Of a DNA stretch of 64,000 nucleotides, positions 37,811 through 47,809 are shown in pieces. The notes beneath the pieces are model-generated. The model saw only the letters and a list, made by a program, of their open reading frames with translations, was not told the DNA's origin and searched no databases. Position numbers and translations under genes: made by a program. Each line of letters opens with the position of its first letter. Positions within the stretch are counted from its first letter, which is position 1. Source of the stretch: Mycocentrospora acerina (Eukaryota; Ascomycota; Dothideomycetes; Pleosporales); the NCBI GenBank assembly GCA_022701365.1, contig JAKUHH010000035.1, forward strand, positions 124,001-188,000. The letters are read 5' to 3'.

Positions 37811-38578
37811 TTTGGGGGGAGTGTAATGTTTGAGTTGTGCACCAAAACCTGTTAATTTTCATTGTTGATATCTTTGGGGTTTGGGTTTCCACAACATGGG
37901 TGTTACGAATTTCATTTGTTTGTTACAATGGAAAGCTGGTGTTGGGGGCTCTTATTGATACCTGAGAGTCTGATGACTGTCATTCCCGACTCAAGATTGG
38001 AGGCGTTGTGTGGGGTACGATTCAAAATGCAGTGCTCTTCAATGATCGAAAACTTGCTTTGCGTTATATAAATTTAAAAATCTATGTAGTGAACGTAGTT
38101 TCGTTCGCGTCAGTTCATCTTCTATCGTTTACTCTGAAAGAATACTTCCACCCATGTCACTGTTTCTAGATGTTAGAAAAGGGATTGATTCTAACTGAGT
38201 TTACGTGTTGTGAAGCACAAGGTAGGCAAATCGAGAGTAGTTGGAATGAGAAGATGCTCATGTACTTGATTGACACTGCTCAATTCATCAAGACAAAAAC
38301 ACAGATTAACCGCCGTCGAAGCGATCTTAAAAAATCAACTACGCCATATAACGTTAAGTTGTAGTGGCTACAGTAGTCACCAAATACATTGACAAGATGC
38401 ATTGTGCAAGGTGTTCTACAAATCCTGGGTTGGACAACGTAGTGGGACCAGAACTCACAGCTTTGATGCAGAGCAGATTTATACCTCAAAAACAAGCCCT
38501 TCCCCCATCGAGCAAAGTCGACGTTAAGAGTTGCGACATCGTGCCAAAGGACAGACAAAGATTCAGCAAAAAAAGATC
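37811..38578. other. Intergenic, 3' of the lectin gene
   Basis: The short frames (37862-38071, 38170-38364, 38280-38603) overlap each other on both strands and have no recognisable product. The region ends at the tRNA gene. Confidence 0.4.
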
Positions 38579-38665
38579 TGGACGCTGTGGGAATTGAACC
38601 CACGACCGTTCACAATCACTGTCAAACAATGCAAAGCGAAAATCATACCCCTAGACCAAGCGCCC
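38579..38665 (-). tRNA. tRNA-Ala(TGC) with a 15-nt intron
   Basis: Read on the minus strand, the gene folds as a cloverleaf. The acceptor stem GGGCGCU pairs with AGCGUCC, including the G3-U70 wobble that is the identity element of alanine tRNA, with discriminator A. The D-arm starts GGUCUAGGGG. The T-arm is GUGGG-UUCAAUU-CCCAC. The anticodon stem UUCGC pairs with GUGAA if about 15 nt after position 37 are removed, the standard place of nuclear tRNA introns. That leaves loop UU-UGC-A and anticodon UGC. CCA is not encoded, as expected. Confidence 0.88.
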
Positions 38666-38972
38666 TTTGGATCTTTTGATGAGAAGATATGAAAATGTTC
38701 ACATCATATTGTGTTGTTTCAAAGCTACTACGTATGACCTTCGAAGCCTCGACTACCGCATCATCAATCTCATTGTAATCCAATTGCCAACTTTTTTGAC
38801 TTTCACAATCTCTCATTGACACTTCTTCCTGTCAATACTCGATCCATCAAATGCTAATCGCATCCCCTGCGCGGGCGTGTTTAAATCGCCAAGCCCTTGT
38901 CATCATCGTACGCGACTTGTATCCCAAACATCGCTTCCACATGGCAACCGCCCTCACACCGCGCCCAACACC
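38666..38972. other. Intergenic, PER1 promoter
   Basis: About 300 bp between the tRNA gene and the PER1 start. It would carry the PER1 promoter. No motif stands out. Confidence 0.4.
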
Positions 38973-40138
38973 ATGAAGACACGCGCATCTTGGACATGGC
39001 AAAGCATTGCTGTGCTTCTTCTACTCGGAGGCGTCGCACAAGCCTCGCTGGGTGACCGACTCCCAGACTTTAAAGATTGTGTACAGGTATGAAGGCCCTC
39101 CTCCCCCCCTTACATACTTCCCAACCCCACATACTCACAATCCCCCCCAGGTCTGCAAAACCGCCAACTGTGGCGAAAGTCCCACCCAAATTCGTACGTC
39201 TACCCCTTCCTCCCTTGTCCAAATATCCCCATTTATTCACCCACCCCCAGCCCTCCACCGACGCCTCCTCCTCTGGGACTGCCCCTCAGAATGCGACTAC
39301 ACCTGCCAACACATCATCACGGACAAGCGGCTCGCACGGGACCCGCCCTACCTACAACCGATCTACCAATTCCACGGCAAATGGCCCTTCTACCGCTTCC
39401 TAGGCATGCAAGAGCCCTTCAGCGTTATCTTCTCGCTGTTCAACTACCTCGCCCACGACTGGGGCATGCAGCGCCTGCGCGACTCGATCCCGGCGTCGTA
39501 CCCGCTGCGGAAATACTACCTCTGCTTTGGATACGTGGGGCTCGCAAGCTGGATGTTTAGCATGATTTTCCACACGAGGGACTCCGGGCTGACGGAGAAG
39601 TTGGACTATTTCGCGGCGGGCGCGAACGTGTTGTACGGGCTTTACTATGCGCCGATTAGGGTGTTTAGGCTAGATGGCAGGGATGCGCGGAAGCAGTCGG
39701 TGCTGAGGCTTTGGACGGGATTGTGTGTGCTGCTGTATACGCTGCATGTGCTATATTTGTCGCTATGGTCGTGGGACTACACGTATAATATGGCGGCGAA
39801 TGTGGTGGTCGGGGTGATTGCGAATATTCTCTGGACGGGGTTCAGCTATGTGCAGTATCAGCGGATTGGGCGGACGTGGGCGGTGTGGCCGAGTATTTGC
39901 GTGGCGATTATCGTGTCAGCGATGAGTTTGGAGTTGATGGATTTCCCGCCGTGGAAGGGCATGCTGGATGCGCATAGTCTTTGGCACTTGGGGACGGTGG
40001 TGCCCACTGTGTTGTGGTACAAGTATGTCTTTTTTTTTGTCAACAGCTCACCATGTGTATGTACAGCTGCTAACGTAAGACAGTTTCCTAGTTAAAGACG
40101 CACAAGAGGACATGTCGGGCACACGACTTAAACAGTGA
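38973..40138 (+). CDS. PER1: GPI-anchor lipid-remodelling protein Per1 (PGAP3 family)
   Basis: Four exons, 38973-39086, 39151-39193, 39251-40022 and 40084-40138, give 327 aa. A signal peptide (IAVLLLLGGVAQAS) is followed by SLGDRLPDFKDCVQVC, the usual start of the mature protein. The luminal Cys-rich part has WDCPSECDYTCQH and HGKWPFYRFLGMQEP. Seven membrane segments follow, with the CREST-superfamily blocks HDWG, FHTRDSGLTEKLDYF and DAHSLWHLGT. Per1 removes the sn-2 acyl chain from GPI-anchored proteins in the ER during remodelling. The second exon is only 43 nt. The last exon codes NFLVKDAQED, also typical of the family. The gene converges on the L50-like gene. Confidence 0.93.
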
Positions 40139-40771
40139 TTGATGGAACACACATCAAAAGGGCAGCCAACCCATATATCCCCGTACAGACTTTAAGAGAA
40201 AAAAACCCCTCATGTTGTTCATTCAGATTCGAGCATTTGCATAGCATTGTAGCGTAGACATTACTTTGGAGCGATATTTCGTCAATCAATTATCTTCTTC
40301 TTCTTCTTCTTCTTCTTCTTCTTCTTCTTCTTCTTCTTCTTCTTCTTCTACCCATGTCCTTGCCCCGTCTGTACACTCACTATACCACCACGACCACCAC
40401 AACCACAATCACACACCTACCACACCTTGTGCGCTAGAAAACCATTCTGCTTGGTCAATCATATCCTCGATAGTGTGGTGAAAAGAGGACAGAGAGAAAA
40501 ACAACCCGGCTCGTTCCTTCCCCTTTCGCATCTCATCCTGGGTTATGTCACTCCACTAGCATAGATACAATACACCCGACTAGAAATGTCACTTGCACAC
40601 TCCCTTCCCAGAACATTGCGTAAAAAACACTTTGTGTACAGTACATTGATAGTACAAAATAAGCGTCTCATTCGATTCATGTTTTCCCCTACTGCGCATT
40701 GCATCACTGCGCAGCACAGCACAGAACAGCACATGTCATATCTAATAGTACAAACACCCCACATACTTATT
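40139..40771. other. Convergent 3' region with microsatellite
   Basis: This separates the 3' ends of PER1 (+) and the L50-like gene (-). Apart from the TTC repeat near 40.3 kb nothing was recognised; the frame over the repeat (poly-Ser) is an artefact of it. Confidence 0.5.
40293..40349. repeat. (TTC)n microsatellite
   Basis: About 19 perfect tandem TTC units between PER1 and the L50-like gene. Not in a coding exon. Confidence 0.95.
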
Positions 40772-42786
40772 CTAGGCCTCCGTCTCCTCCAGCGCCTTTG
40801 TCCTCTTGGCCAAAAACGCGGCTCCCTTTGAGCTGAGCACGCTGCCAAACTCTGGCACTGCCCTTGTTCCTTCCACAATCGCCTTGTTTGTCTTGCCCAC
40901 TGGTGTGCCTTCAACACGCCCACCGTGGCTGAGCCCACGCTCCCACAGTGCGTAGTGCACAACCTTGTCGAGACCTGTCTTCTTGCGTTTATCGGCAGCA
41001 GTAGGTCTTGTGCGGTGGATCTCGACGTTGCCGAGGGTGAGGAGGTCGCCGAGGTCGGCCTTTTTCCGTTGGTGGGACAAGGAGGATGTGGCGGTGGTGG
41101 TGTCTACGGGGAGGGATTTCTTGGCTTGCTCGCGGCGCTTCTGACCTTCAATGTGCAGGGCGCTGAAGAGGCTGGTGGGTTGGGGCTTGGCAGCGGTGCA
41201 AAGATGTGCATAGAGGTCGCCAAGAGTGCGGGTTGATGTCAGGTGAGAGTCGGAGATTGTGAGAGAGGTGAGTTGATGGATGCGTTTGAAGAGCTGGGCG
41301 TTGAGTTAGCATCTTGCCAAGATATGTGAAAGTGAGATGCAGTGAAAACTTACAGCAAACTTGAGTGCGTCGTCAGCAATCTCCGCATGCCGCCATTTCA
41401 CATCGTCGACCTGAGGCGCAGATGAAGTCTTGCTTGAACGGAGCGTCTTTTGCACGGCCGAGATCTCGTCAGCCAGGCGTTGCGCTCTCTCTTCGAGGTC
41501 GCTGTGTCGAGAGGCGTCGGCAGCTGGGATTGTTTCCTTGACAGATACAACAGTAGAGGTTGTTGAAGAAGCCGTCTCTGATGTCTCAACGACAGTCGCG
41601 ACAACCTCCTCTACCACTGTTGCCTCGACGGGCGCCTCAGCAGGCTTGGCACGTGGGACAGGGCGGTTGGACATGAAGTCGAACGGCTTCTTGTCGGGGT
41701 CCTGCTTGACCATGGCTGCCCTCTTGAACGCCGGCGTGTCTGGGTCCATGACTGGCTGTGCTGCAGGGAAGTCTGGCGTCACGGCGTCGGCACCTTCCTC
41801 GACGAGCAGGTCCTCCTCTTCCGCGGCAGTTGGCTCCCATGACGGCGTCGACTGCATAATCTTGACAAAGTGCTCGGCGCTCTTGTACTGGGGGAATGCA
41901 AGCGCCAGCTCGCCACTGTCTGTGCGGTACAGCCTGATGTCCTTGACCCAGTTGGGTCGCTTGTAGACACCGCGGTTGGCCGAGTTGGCTAGATCCAGGT
42001 CAAGCCCCGCCTGTCGCAGCGTGTACACTTCGGCAACAGCCTGTGTGAAGCGCAGACGCAGCTGGTCAGGCGAGGTTGTCTTCTTGTACACGCCATAACT
42101 GTGGTGGTGGTCAGCACTCACGACATGCCTCACGTGCTTCCCTCCCACACCACTCACTTGAACGCCGTATATGGCTTTCCCGTGACCGCGTGCACCATCT
42201 CGCCAAGCCCTAGGTCGTCGTCCCTCAACGTGTACAAACTCCCCGTCAGCTCCTCGACCTCTTTCGCCATGTCCAGGCTCATCGGCGTGTACGTCCGGCC
42301 CGTCAACTTTTCAAACTCGCGCGCCATGCTCTGCTCGCGCTTCTGCTCCTGCCACCGCTCACCGCCCACGTGCAGCAGCCCCTTCTGCACCTCGGCGGGC
42401 GTGTACCGCGGCACGTCTGCATCGCCGTCGTACAGCACCTCCTCGTACTCGCCCTGCTCCTCGGGCGCAATGCGGACCGGCGACGTGGGGTCGTAGGGGT
42501 CGACGTGCGCGCCAATGGGCTCCGAGTCGCCGAGCAGGCGCTTCTGCCAGCGGCGCACAAACTGCTGGTGCTTCTTCTTGTCCTGCTTGCCGGCGGGGAC
42601 CAGGAAGGCGGGCGCGGGTGTTGAGGAAAAGGCGCGGAGGGGTGTGCCGGGCGGGGGCGTAATTCTTGTGCGTGCCGCGGGGGTCCGCAGCAGCAGCGAC
42701 GAGTCGAGCGCTCGGGAGGAGCGAGGTATTCGGCGCATTGGGGCGGGTGGGGAGATGGACGCCGTTGGGGCAAGTTTTCGTGACAT
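40772..42786 (-). CDS. Mitochondrial large-subunit ribosomal protein L50-like
   Basis: Three exons on the minus strand, 42786-42158, 42098-41354 and 41293-40772, give 631 aa. The N-terminus is rich in Arg, Ser and Pro without acids for about 60 residues (MRRIPRSSRALDSSLLLRT), as in mitochondrial presequences. The C-terminal part has ADDALKFALFKRIHQLTSLTI, TLGNVEIHRTRPTAADK and a LWERGLSHGG end. These resemble the fungal proteins annotated as ribosomal L50 (mL50), which sit in the mitochondrial large subunit. The middle (about residues 330-430) is low-complexity, rich in Ala, Glu, Val and Thr. The length is greater than I expect for the family. The family call is from memory of the C-terminal block; splice phases fit throughout. 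Confidence 0.68.
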
Positions 42787-43112
42787 TCTTCAGAGGGACA
42801 CGCCAAGCCTCCGACCAGTGACCAATCAGCAGGCGAAAGCTCCGTCTCTCCATCATCATTCTTCATTCAAGTGCATGACATGGAACGTATGATGGCTGTA
42901 ATGCTTGTCACGAATATTGCGTATTCCATGCGTGTGGCATGGGCCGCGTAATGTTTCATGTGCATATTATGGATGGATGTAGTTCTTGTGCAAGCCACGG
43001 CTGTAGAATACTTGCTACACTTCATGCATGCTGAGTATATTACGCATGTCAAGAGTAGGTGATACTTCGCAAGTGTGCTGTGAAATGTAGAATGTGGAGT
43101 ATTATCACCCCA
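42787..43112. other. Intergenic
   Basis: About 325 bp with the promoter of the L50-like gene and the 3' end of ARP6. Several ATGCATG/CATGC-like palindromic bits occur between 42920 and 43050, with no clear arrangement. Confidence 0.35.
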
Positions 43113-44736
43113 TCACCCACTAAACTTTTTCCCCAGCCACGTGCTCCCCTTCTCGTCATACTCGGCCTTGTCCACCAGGACCTCCTTCAGCAGCTCGGGC
43201 TGGCTCGCAAACCGCGCAGCCCCAAGCCAAGTATGCTTAATCGCATCTTCTCCCCTCATCACATTCAACACATACTCGCTGGGCGCAAGACTTCGCAGCT
43301 CAGCCTCTAGTCTCTCCATGAATCCTGATATCAGCGAGTTTCCGCCCACCACCACGATGTTCGCCAACAGTCCCACTTTCAGGGCTTCAGGCAATACGCC
43401 CAGTGACTGCATGACCGCACCAGGTATGCCGGCCTCTTGTATCCCGATATCTGATGGGTTGAACAGCAGCTCTGGCACGGCAAATCGCTCGTTACCCAGT
43501 GGTAGGACGTCTTCCCTTGGGCCCTCCACTGGCTGCAGTCCTCTTCGTATCCGTGACTTGACAGGATCGTGTGGTCTGGCGTGTCCGTGAATTGAGTTCT
43601 CGTAATCTGGCAGTACGTAGTCCACGACAATACTCGAGTCCAGTACTCGCTTGTCTCCTAGCCGCCCCTTCCATGTCCTCTCTAAGTCTTTCGCAAAAGC
43701 TTGTGGCGAGGGTGTGACGAACGAGACGGCTTCTTTGATCTCATTCAGCAGGTATGTCTCCTCCATCATGTTGTAGTGTCGCAGCGACGACAGCTCTTTC
43801 AGGTAGTTTGTGAGCAGCTTCCCTCCTACTGTGAGCCGCCGCACCGCAGACTGTATAAGCTTGCCATTGTAGAGCGGAAGAATCGTAGTATCCGAGTACG
43901 ATGTGTCGATAACCAGCAAGCATTCCTGTGGTCGTGACGCGACATCCGACGAGTGGTACGCGTTTAACATAGGCCCTGTAGCGCGTCAGCTTCCCCCATA
44001 TTCATTCCTGGAGCAGAAACCACCCACCAACACACCGATAATACCCCGCAAACTCAAACTGCTCAAACACAATCTCATCGCAGTTCCTCTGCAGCTCGCG
44101 CGGACAATTTGGCTTCTCCATCAACAGCAGATTCGTCTCCTTTGGATCACACTGCTCACAGCCAGTCAGCCACTCAATTCCCAACCCCCACCACCCCTCA
44201 TCTGAGAATGCTCACCTACCCTCAGCCCCCCCCCCCCCCCCCCCANAACTGCTCAAACACAATCTCATCGCAGTTCCTCTGCAGCTCGCGCGGACAATTT
44301 GGCTTCTCCATCAACAGCAGATTCGTCTCCTTTGGATCACACTGCTCACAGCCAGTCAGCCACTCAATTCCCAACCCCCACCACCCCTCATCTGAGAATG
44401 CTCACCTACCCTCAGCCCCCCCCCCCCATCACCGATAAACTCATGCTCCCACACCCCCTTCTGCGCCTCCCAGTTCACCACGAATCCCTTTTCCACTGGC
44501 CGTCGAAACGCTAGTTCGCCAAAGTCTTTGCATTCTTCGAGCTCTGAACCAACATAGCTGCGCTTGTCGCGTGTGCTGCGCGCAATGCAGTTGGGGATCA
44601 CGGCGCAGTCGTCGTAGGTTGGTGTTGAAGAGGTGGAGACAAGACCAGCTTTGAGCGTGTAGCCGCCATTGTCGAGGACAAGGGTTTTGCGTGGCGCGGG
44701 CGCGGGCGCGGCTTTGCGCGAGTTTTTAGGCGGCAT
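43113..44736 (-). CDS. ARP6: Actin-related protein Arp6 (SWR1 complex)
   Basis: Three exons on the minus strand, 44736-44410, 44151-44028 and 43975-43113, give 437 aa. The start LVLDNGGYTLKAG is the actin phosphate-1 motif as in Arp6. Other blocks are FRRPVEKGFVVNW, CDPKETNLLLMEKPN, FEQFEFAGYYRC, LLVIDTSYSDTTILPLY, VVVGGNSLISGF and HTWLGAARFA. Arp6 is a nuclear subunit of the SWR1 remodeller that deposits H2A.Z. The first exon ends in a run of 12 C (G on the coding strand) that encodes GGGG before the donor GTAGGTGAG at 44409. Intron 1 as given spans 258 bp because a 182-189-bp block containing exon 2 occurs twice here. If that is an assembly error, the true intron is 68 bp. The second-exon donor GTGGGT was chosen since it gives YYRCVGPMLNAY, the family sequence. 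Confidence 0.9.
44057..44428. repeat. Direct duplication around a single N within ARP6
   Basis: Positions 44057-44245 and 44247-44428 are the same sequence in the same direction, offset 190 bp, differing only in the length of a poly-C run (19 versus 12). The first copy ends in a CA just past the poly-C, then N at 44246, then the second copy begins. This is the picture of two contigs joined without merging their overlap at a homopolymer. Confidence 0.9.
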
Positions 44737-45193
44737 GGTGGTGGGTGTTGAAGTGAACTTGAAGTGGAGATGCGTGGATGGAAAGTCGCGATAGTGCGTG
44801 CTCACGTGCGCAGACTTGGGGCCTTTCTCTATTGACTACTGCTCAGCTCTGCTTCATTTCAAGTGTGGGCTTTGAAATAATTGAAGTTCCGATCGAAAGC
44901 TCGATGAAATTACTGGAAAATCTTATTCGATACGAATCAGATCTACCTCCAAAAATTCTTCATACTCGTGGATGGTGAGTTCACTACGGCAATGTGTTAT
45001 TTTCCTCCACCAAGGAATTGTTTCATTTACTAATTTAAGATGATTCTAAAGGAGTATAGTTTAATAAGTGGTGGATTGAATTGATTGATTGAACGAGTCA
45101 AGGAGATATCAGGCTAACTATATGTCCCAGGGCAAATGAGGTACCGGGGTCGTTGCATATTGTTGAACAATTATCTTACCAGTTGTCAATTAT
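44737..45193. other. Intergenic, ARP6 promoter
   Basis: About 450 bp between the ARP6 start (-) and the 3' end of the O-methyltransferase. The short plus frame 44778-44978 has no recognisable product. Confidence 0.4.
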
Positions 45194-46580
45194 CTAGTTC
45201 ACCTCCTCACTCTCCCAGCTGGCAGTCACCACTCCTGTAGATGGGTTCTCCTTGACGCGCTTCGCCTTGAACCCCACGAATCGACCATCGGCTCGTTCAA
45301 ACAGCTCTTTCCAATCGCCAACCTCGCGTTCTCTAGAGTTGAATAAGGAAAGCATGATAGCATCCATTGATCTGAACTACTGTTAGCAGCTGAAATGAGA
45401 GAATTTGAAATTACTACCATACCTGATCTGCATTTCCTTTAGCAGTGCCAAACTCCCAGGCTCGGGTAGCAAATGGTCTTGGATAACAACTCTTGCACCA
45501 CGCTTCATTGCTGGAATGAGTTGCTGTATTATTTTCACACAGTCCTTATCTGGCCAGTCGTGAAGCACAAATCTCAACAGAAATACTTGTGCGCCTTGGA
45601 CTGTCTGCTCTGAAAACATGTCGTGGCTCATGAAGCTCACTCGACCCACCACTTCTGCTGGAACACCTTCTTCCGCCCCTTTTACAACCTCTGGCATATC
45701 CTGTACGACAAACTGAAGATGTGAAAACTTCTGAGCAAGGTGTGCAGAAACATGGCCCCGCGAACCTCCCACATCCACAACCACACTCCCCTCTGGTAAA
45801 CTCCCCCAATCAAAGTAATTAGCCAACGCACCAAGACTCGCCGTCGACGTCGACGCCATAGCATTCGCAAACCTCTTTGCCCGCTCAGGCTGCTCATTCA
45901 AAAACTCAAACATATTCTTTGTTGACCCATTCGCCAACGCATACCCACTCACATTCGCCTCCTCGCTCTTCCTCGCCATCGCATCCACAGCCCTCACATG
46001 CGCAGGCCCACACTCCTCAAACGCCATACCCATCACATCCTCAATCTTGGAATTCTCCCGCAGCAACCTCGACGCTGCCGTATGCGCTACAAACCCCACC
46101 TCAGGCTCGCAAAACACCCGGTGATGCACCGCTGCATACCGCACCACACGCTTCAAGTCGTGCTCAAATAGCCCACACTTCTCCGCTAATTCCGCAAACA
46201 AAATCTTCCCCTCTAGCGGAACAAACGACGGGATCTTGAACCTGTATATCGCCGTCAAAGGCGCAAAATTGTTCTACCCACTCCAGTTAGACCTTCACTT
46301 CACTAAACAACCATTAATCTATATTATAGCTCCGCAAAATAAGTACCTCAGGTAACAGCGCCTTCACTGGCCCCTCGAGTAACTGTCTCAACTCAATACT
46401 TGCTTCCACCACCGCCGTCCTCGCTCTTTCTACTTCCACACTACTCTCTTGAATCGGTTCCACCGGCCCGTTCGCATCAAACGACGGCTGCGGGAGATTG
46501 TTCTTCAAAATGTGCGCGTCGATGACGGCGGTTTGACTGGCGATTACACTGGCGAGAGCTTGTATGCGTGAGGTACTCAT
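45194..46580 (-). CDS. SAM-dependent O-methyltransferase (COMT-like, family 2)
   Basis: Three exons on the minus strand, 46580-46347, 46273-45423 and 45371-45194, give 420 aa. The N-terminal winged-helix part has LFAELAEKCGLFEHDLKRVVRYA. The SAM-binding motif is VVDVGGSRGHVSAHLAQ near residues 240-256, then FVVQDMPEVV and the late block LLRFVLHDWPDKDCVKII with the catalytic His before DW. RVVIQDHLLPEPG and the C-terminal VGFKAKRVKENPS complete the fold. Fungal members methylate hydroxyls of polyketides and other phenolics. No polyketide synthase or other tailoring gene lies within the window, so its pathway is unknown. A TATATATATA stretch lies at 46622-46631, about 45 bp before the start. 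Confidence 0.9.
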
Positions 46581-47809
46581 CTTGGCTTGAGATTAAGCTT
46601 CATGGCTGCTTGAGTGGTGGGTATATATATAGAGTGGGGGGTAAGATGGGTAGGTGGGGGTGAGATTAGGCGTCCGATCATGCGGTTGAGTGGAGCGGAG
46701 TAGCACAACTTGGATATGTACTTGTCGTATCAATGTGCGCAGCAAGAGTTTGGAGTCATATATTTCCCTCATGTCGACATATTGTGAATGCACGTGTGCT
46801 CCTGAATAGGTACACGTGTGTTTGTGGTAGGTCGTTGTGGATTTGGTAGGAGTCATACATGGCCGGGGTACACACACGTGCATTGCAATAACATCAGTTG
46901 TAGATGGTTGGGTTCGGGATGAAAGAAGTGGGTTGTGGAAGTTCAGTGTGCATTGATTGTTTTCTGGGAAGAATTACAACTGGTCTAGGCGAAGAAATGT
47001 TTAAGGTGATTGGCTAATAATTAAAAGGTAATTGACTAGATCCTTTCTAAGCTGTTGCAAAGGATGTAGGCTGCGTGATTGGAGTGTTCGATGCTCTACC
47101 TGACGTTATCAGAAGCCAATCTTCAGCCTTGCATTGAAACTATACAATGAAACAGGCACAACATTAAGGTAACTCAATGGTCATGGCCAACTGACAGAAC
47201 CTATGCTCTCCCTTGCATAGCAGTCGTGTCAGAATGAACTTTTTTTCATGCTCTTGTCCTTGTCCAACTGGACTTATCTGCTTTATGTTAATACAGATTT
47301 GTGAAGGCAGTCCATCTCGCACGTCAATAGCGCAAGCTCGAATGATTCCCACTTTTCTGTTTGCAGCCTTGGTTTTGCGTCTATGATGTCCTAATGTTGG
47401 GTTGTCACTCGCGGCAAAAATGGAGAAGTGGCATTTGCTACCAACTGATGCTGGTAATTTTCATGAGGAGAATTTCCATAGTATTGTTTTTATTAACTAA
47501 CAGTATTGAAGCCGAAGTAACACATGCTGAGATTGAGAAGAATCACAACAGATGGCTGGAAAATGTGTGCCATGCAAGTTAATTTAAAGAACGAAAACAC
47601 TATTCTTTTGTTTGATTCTGTTGAAGAAGACTATCATTGCCTTAGTCTTGCATTACAAATAACCTTCAGTTGATCTTGCGAGAAACGTCTCTTTGAGAAG
47701 TAGTCAAAAGAGTCGTCAGTTGACTCTACACAAAATTTGAGCTAATCAAATTATGATTAGAAAAGCTAATAAAAATGTCCTTTAACTCTTGAGGACTGCA
47801 TGAGTTCGA
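46581..47809. other. Intergenic
   Basis: About 1.2 kb between the O-methyltransferase start and the 3' end of the HET gene. Frames at 46593-46883, 47164-47352 and 47361-47582 have no domain. Several CACGTG/CACACGTG motifs occur near 46790-46885, which could be bHLH E-boxes for the O-methyltransferase; this is motif spotting only. Confidence 0.35.

Noticed and set aside
40266..40481. Poly-serine frame
   Set aside because: It is only the translation of the TTC microsatellite.
32277..46580. Secondary-metabolite cluster built from the P450 and the O-methyltransferase
   Set aside because: They are about 11 kb apart with PER1, an L50-like gene and ARP6 between, and no synthase is present.
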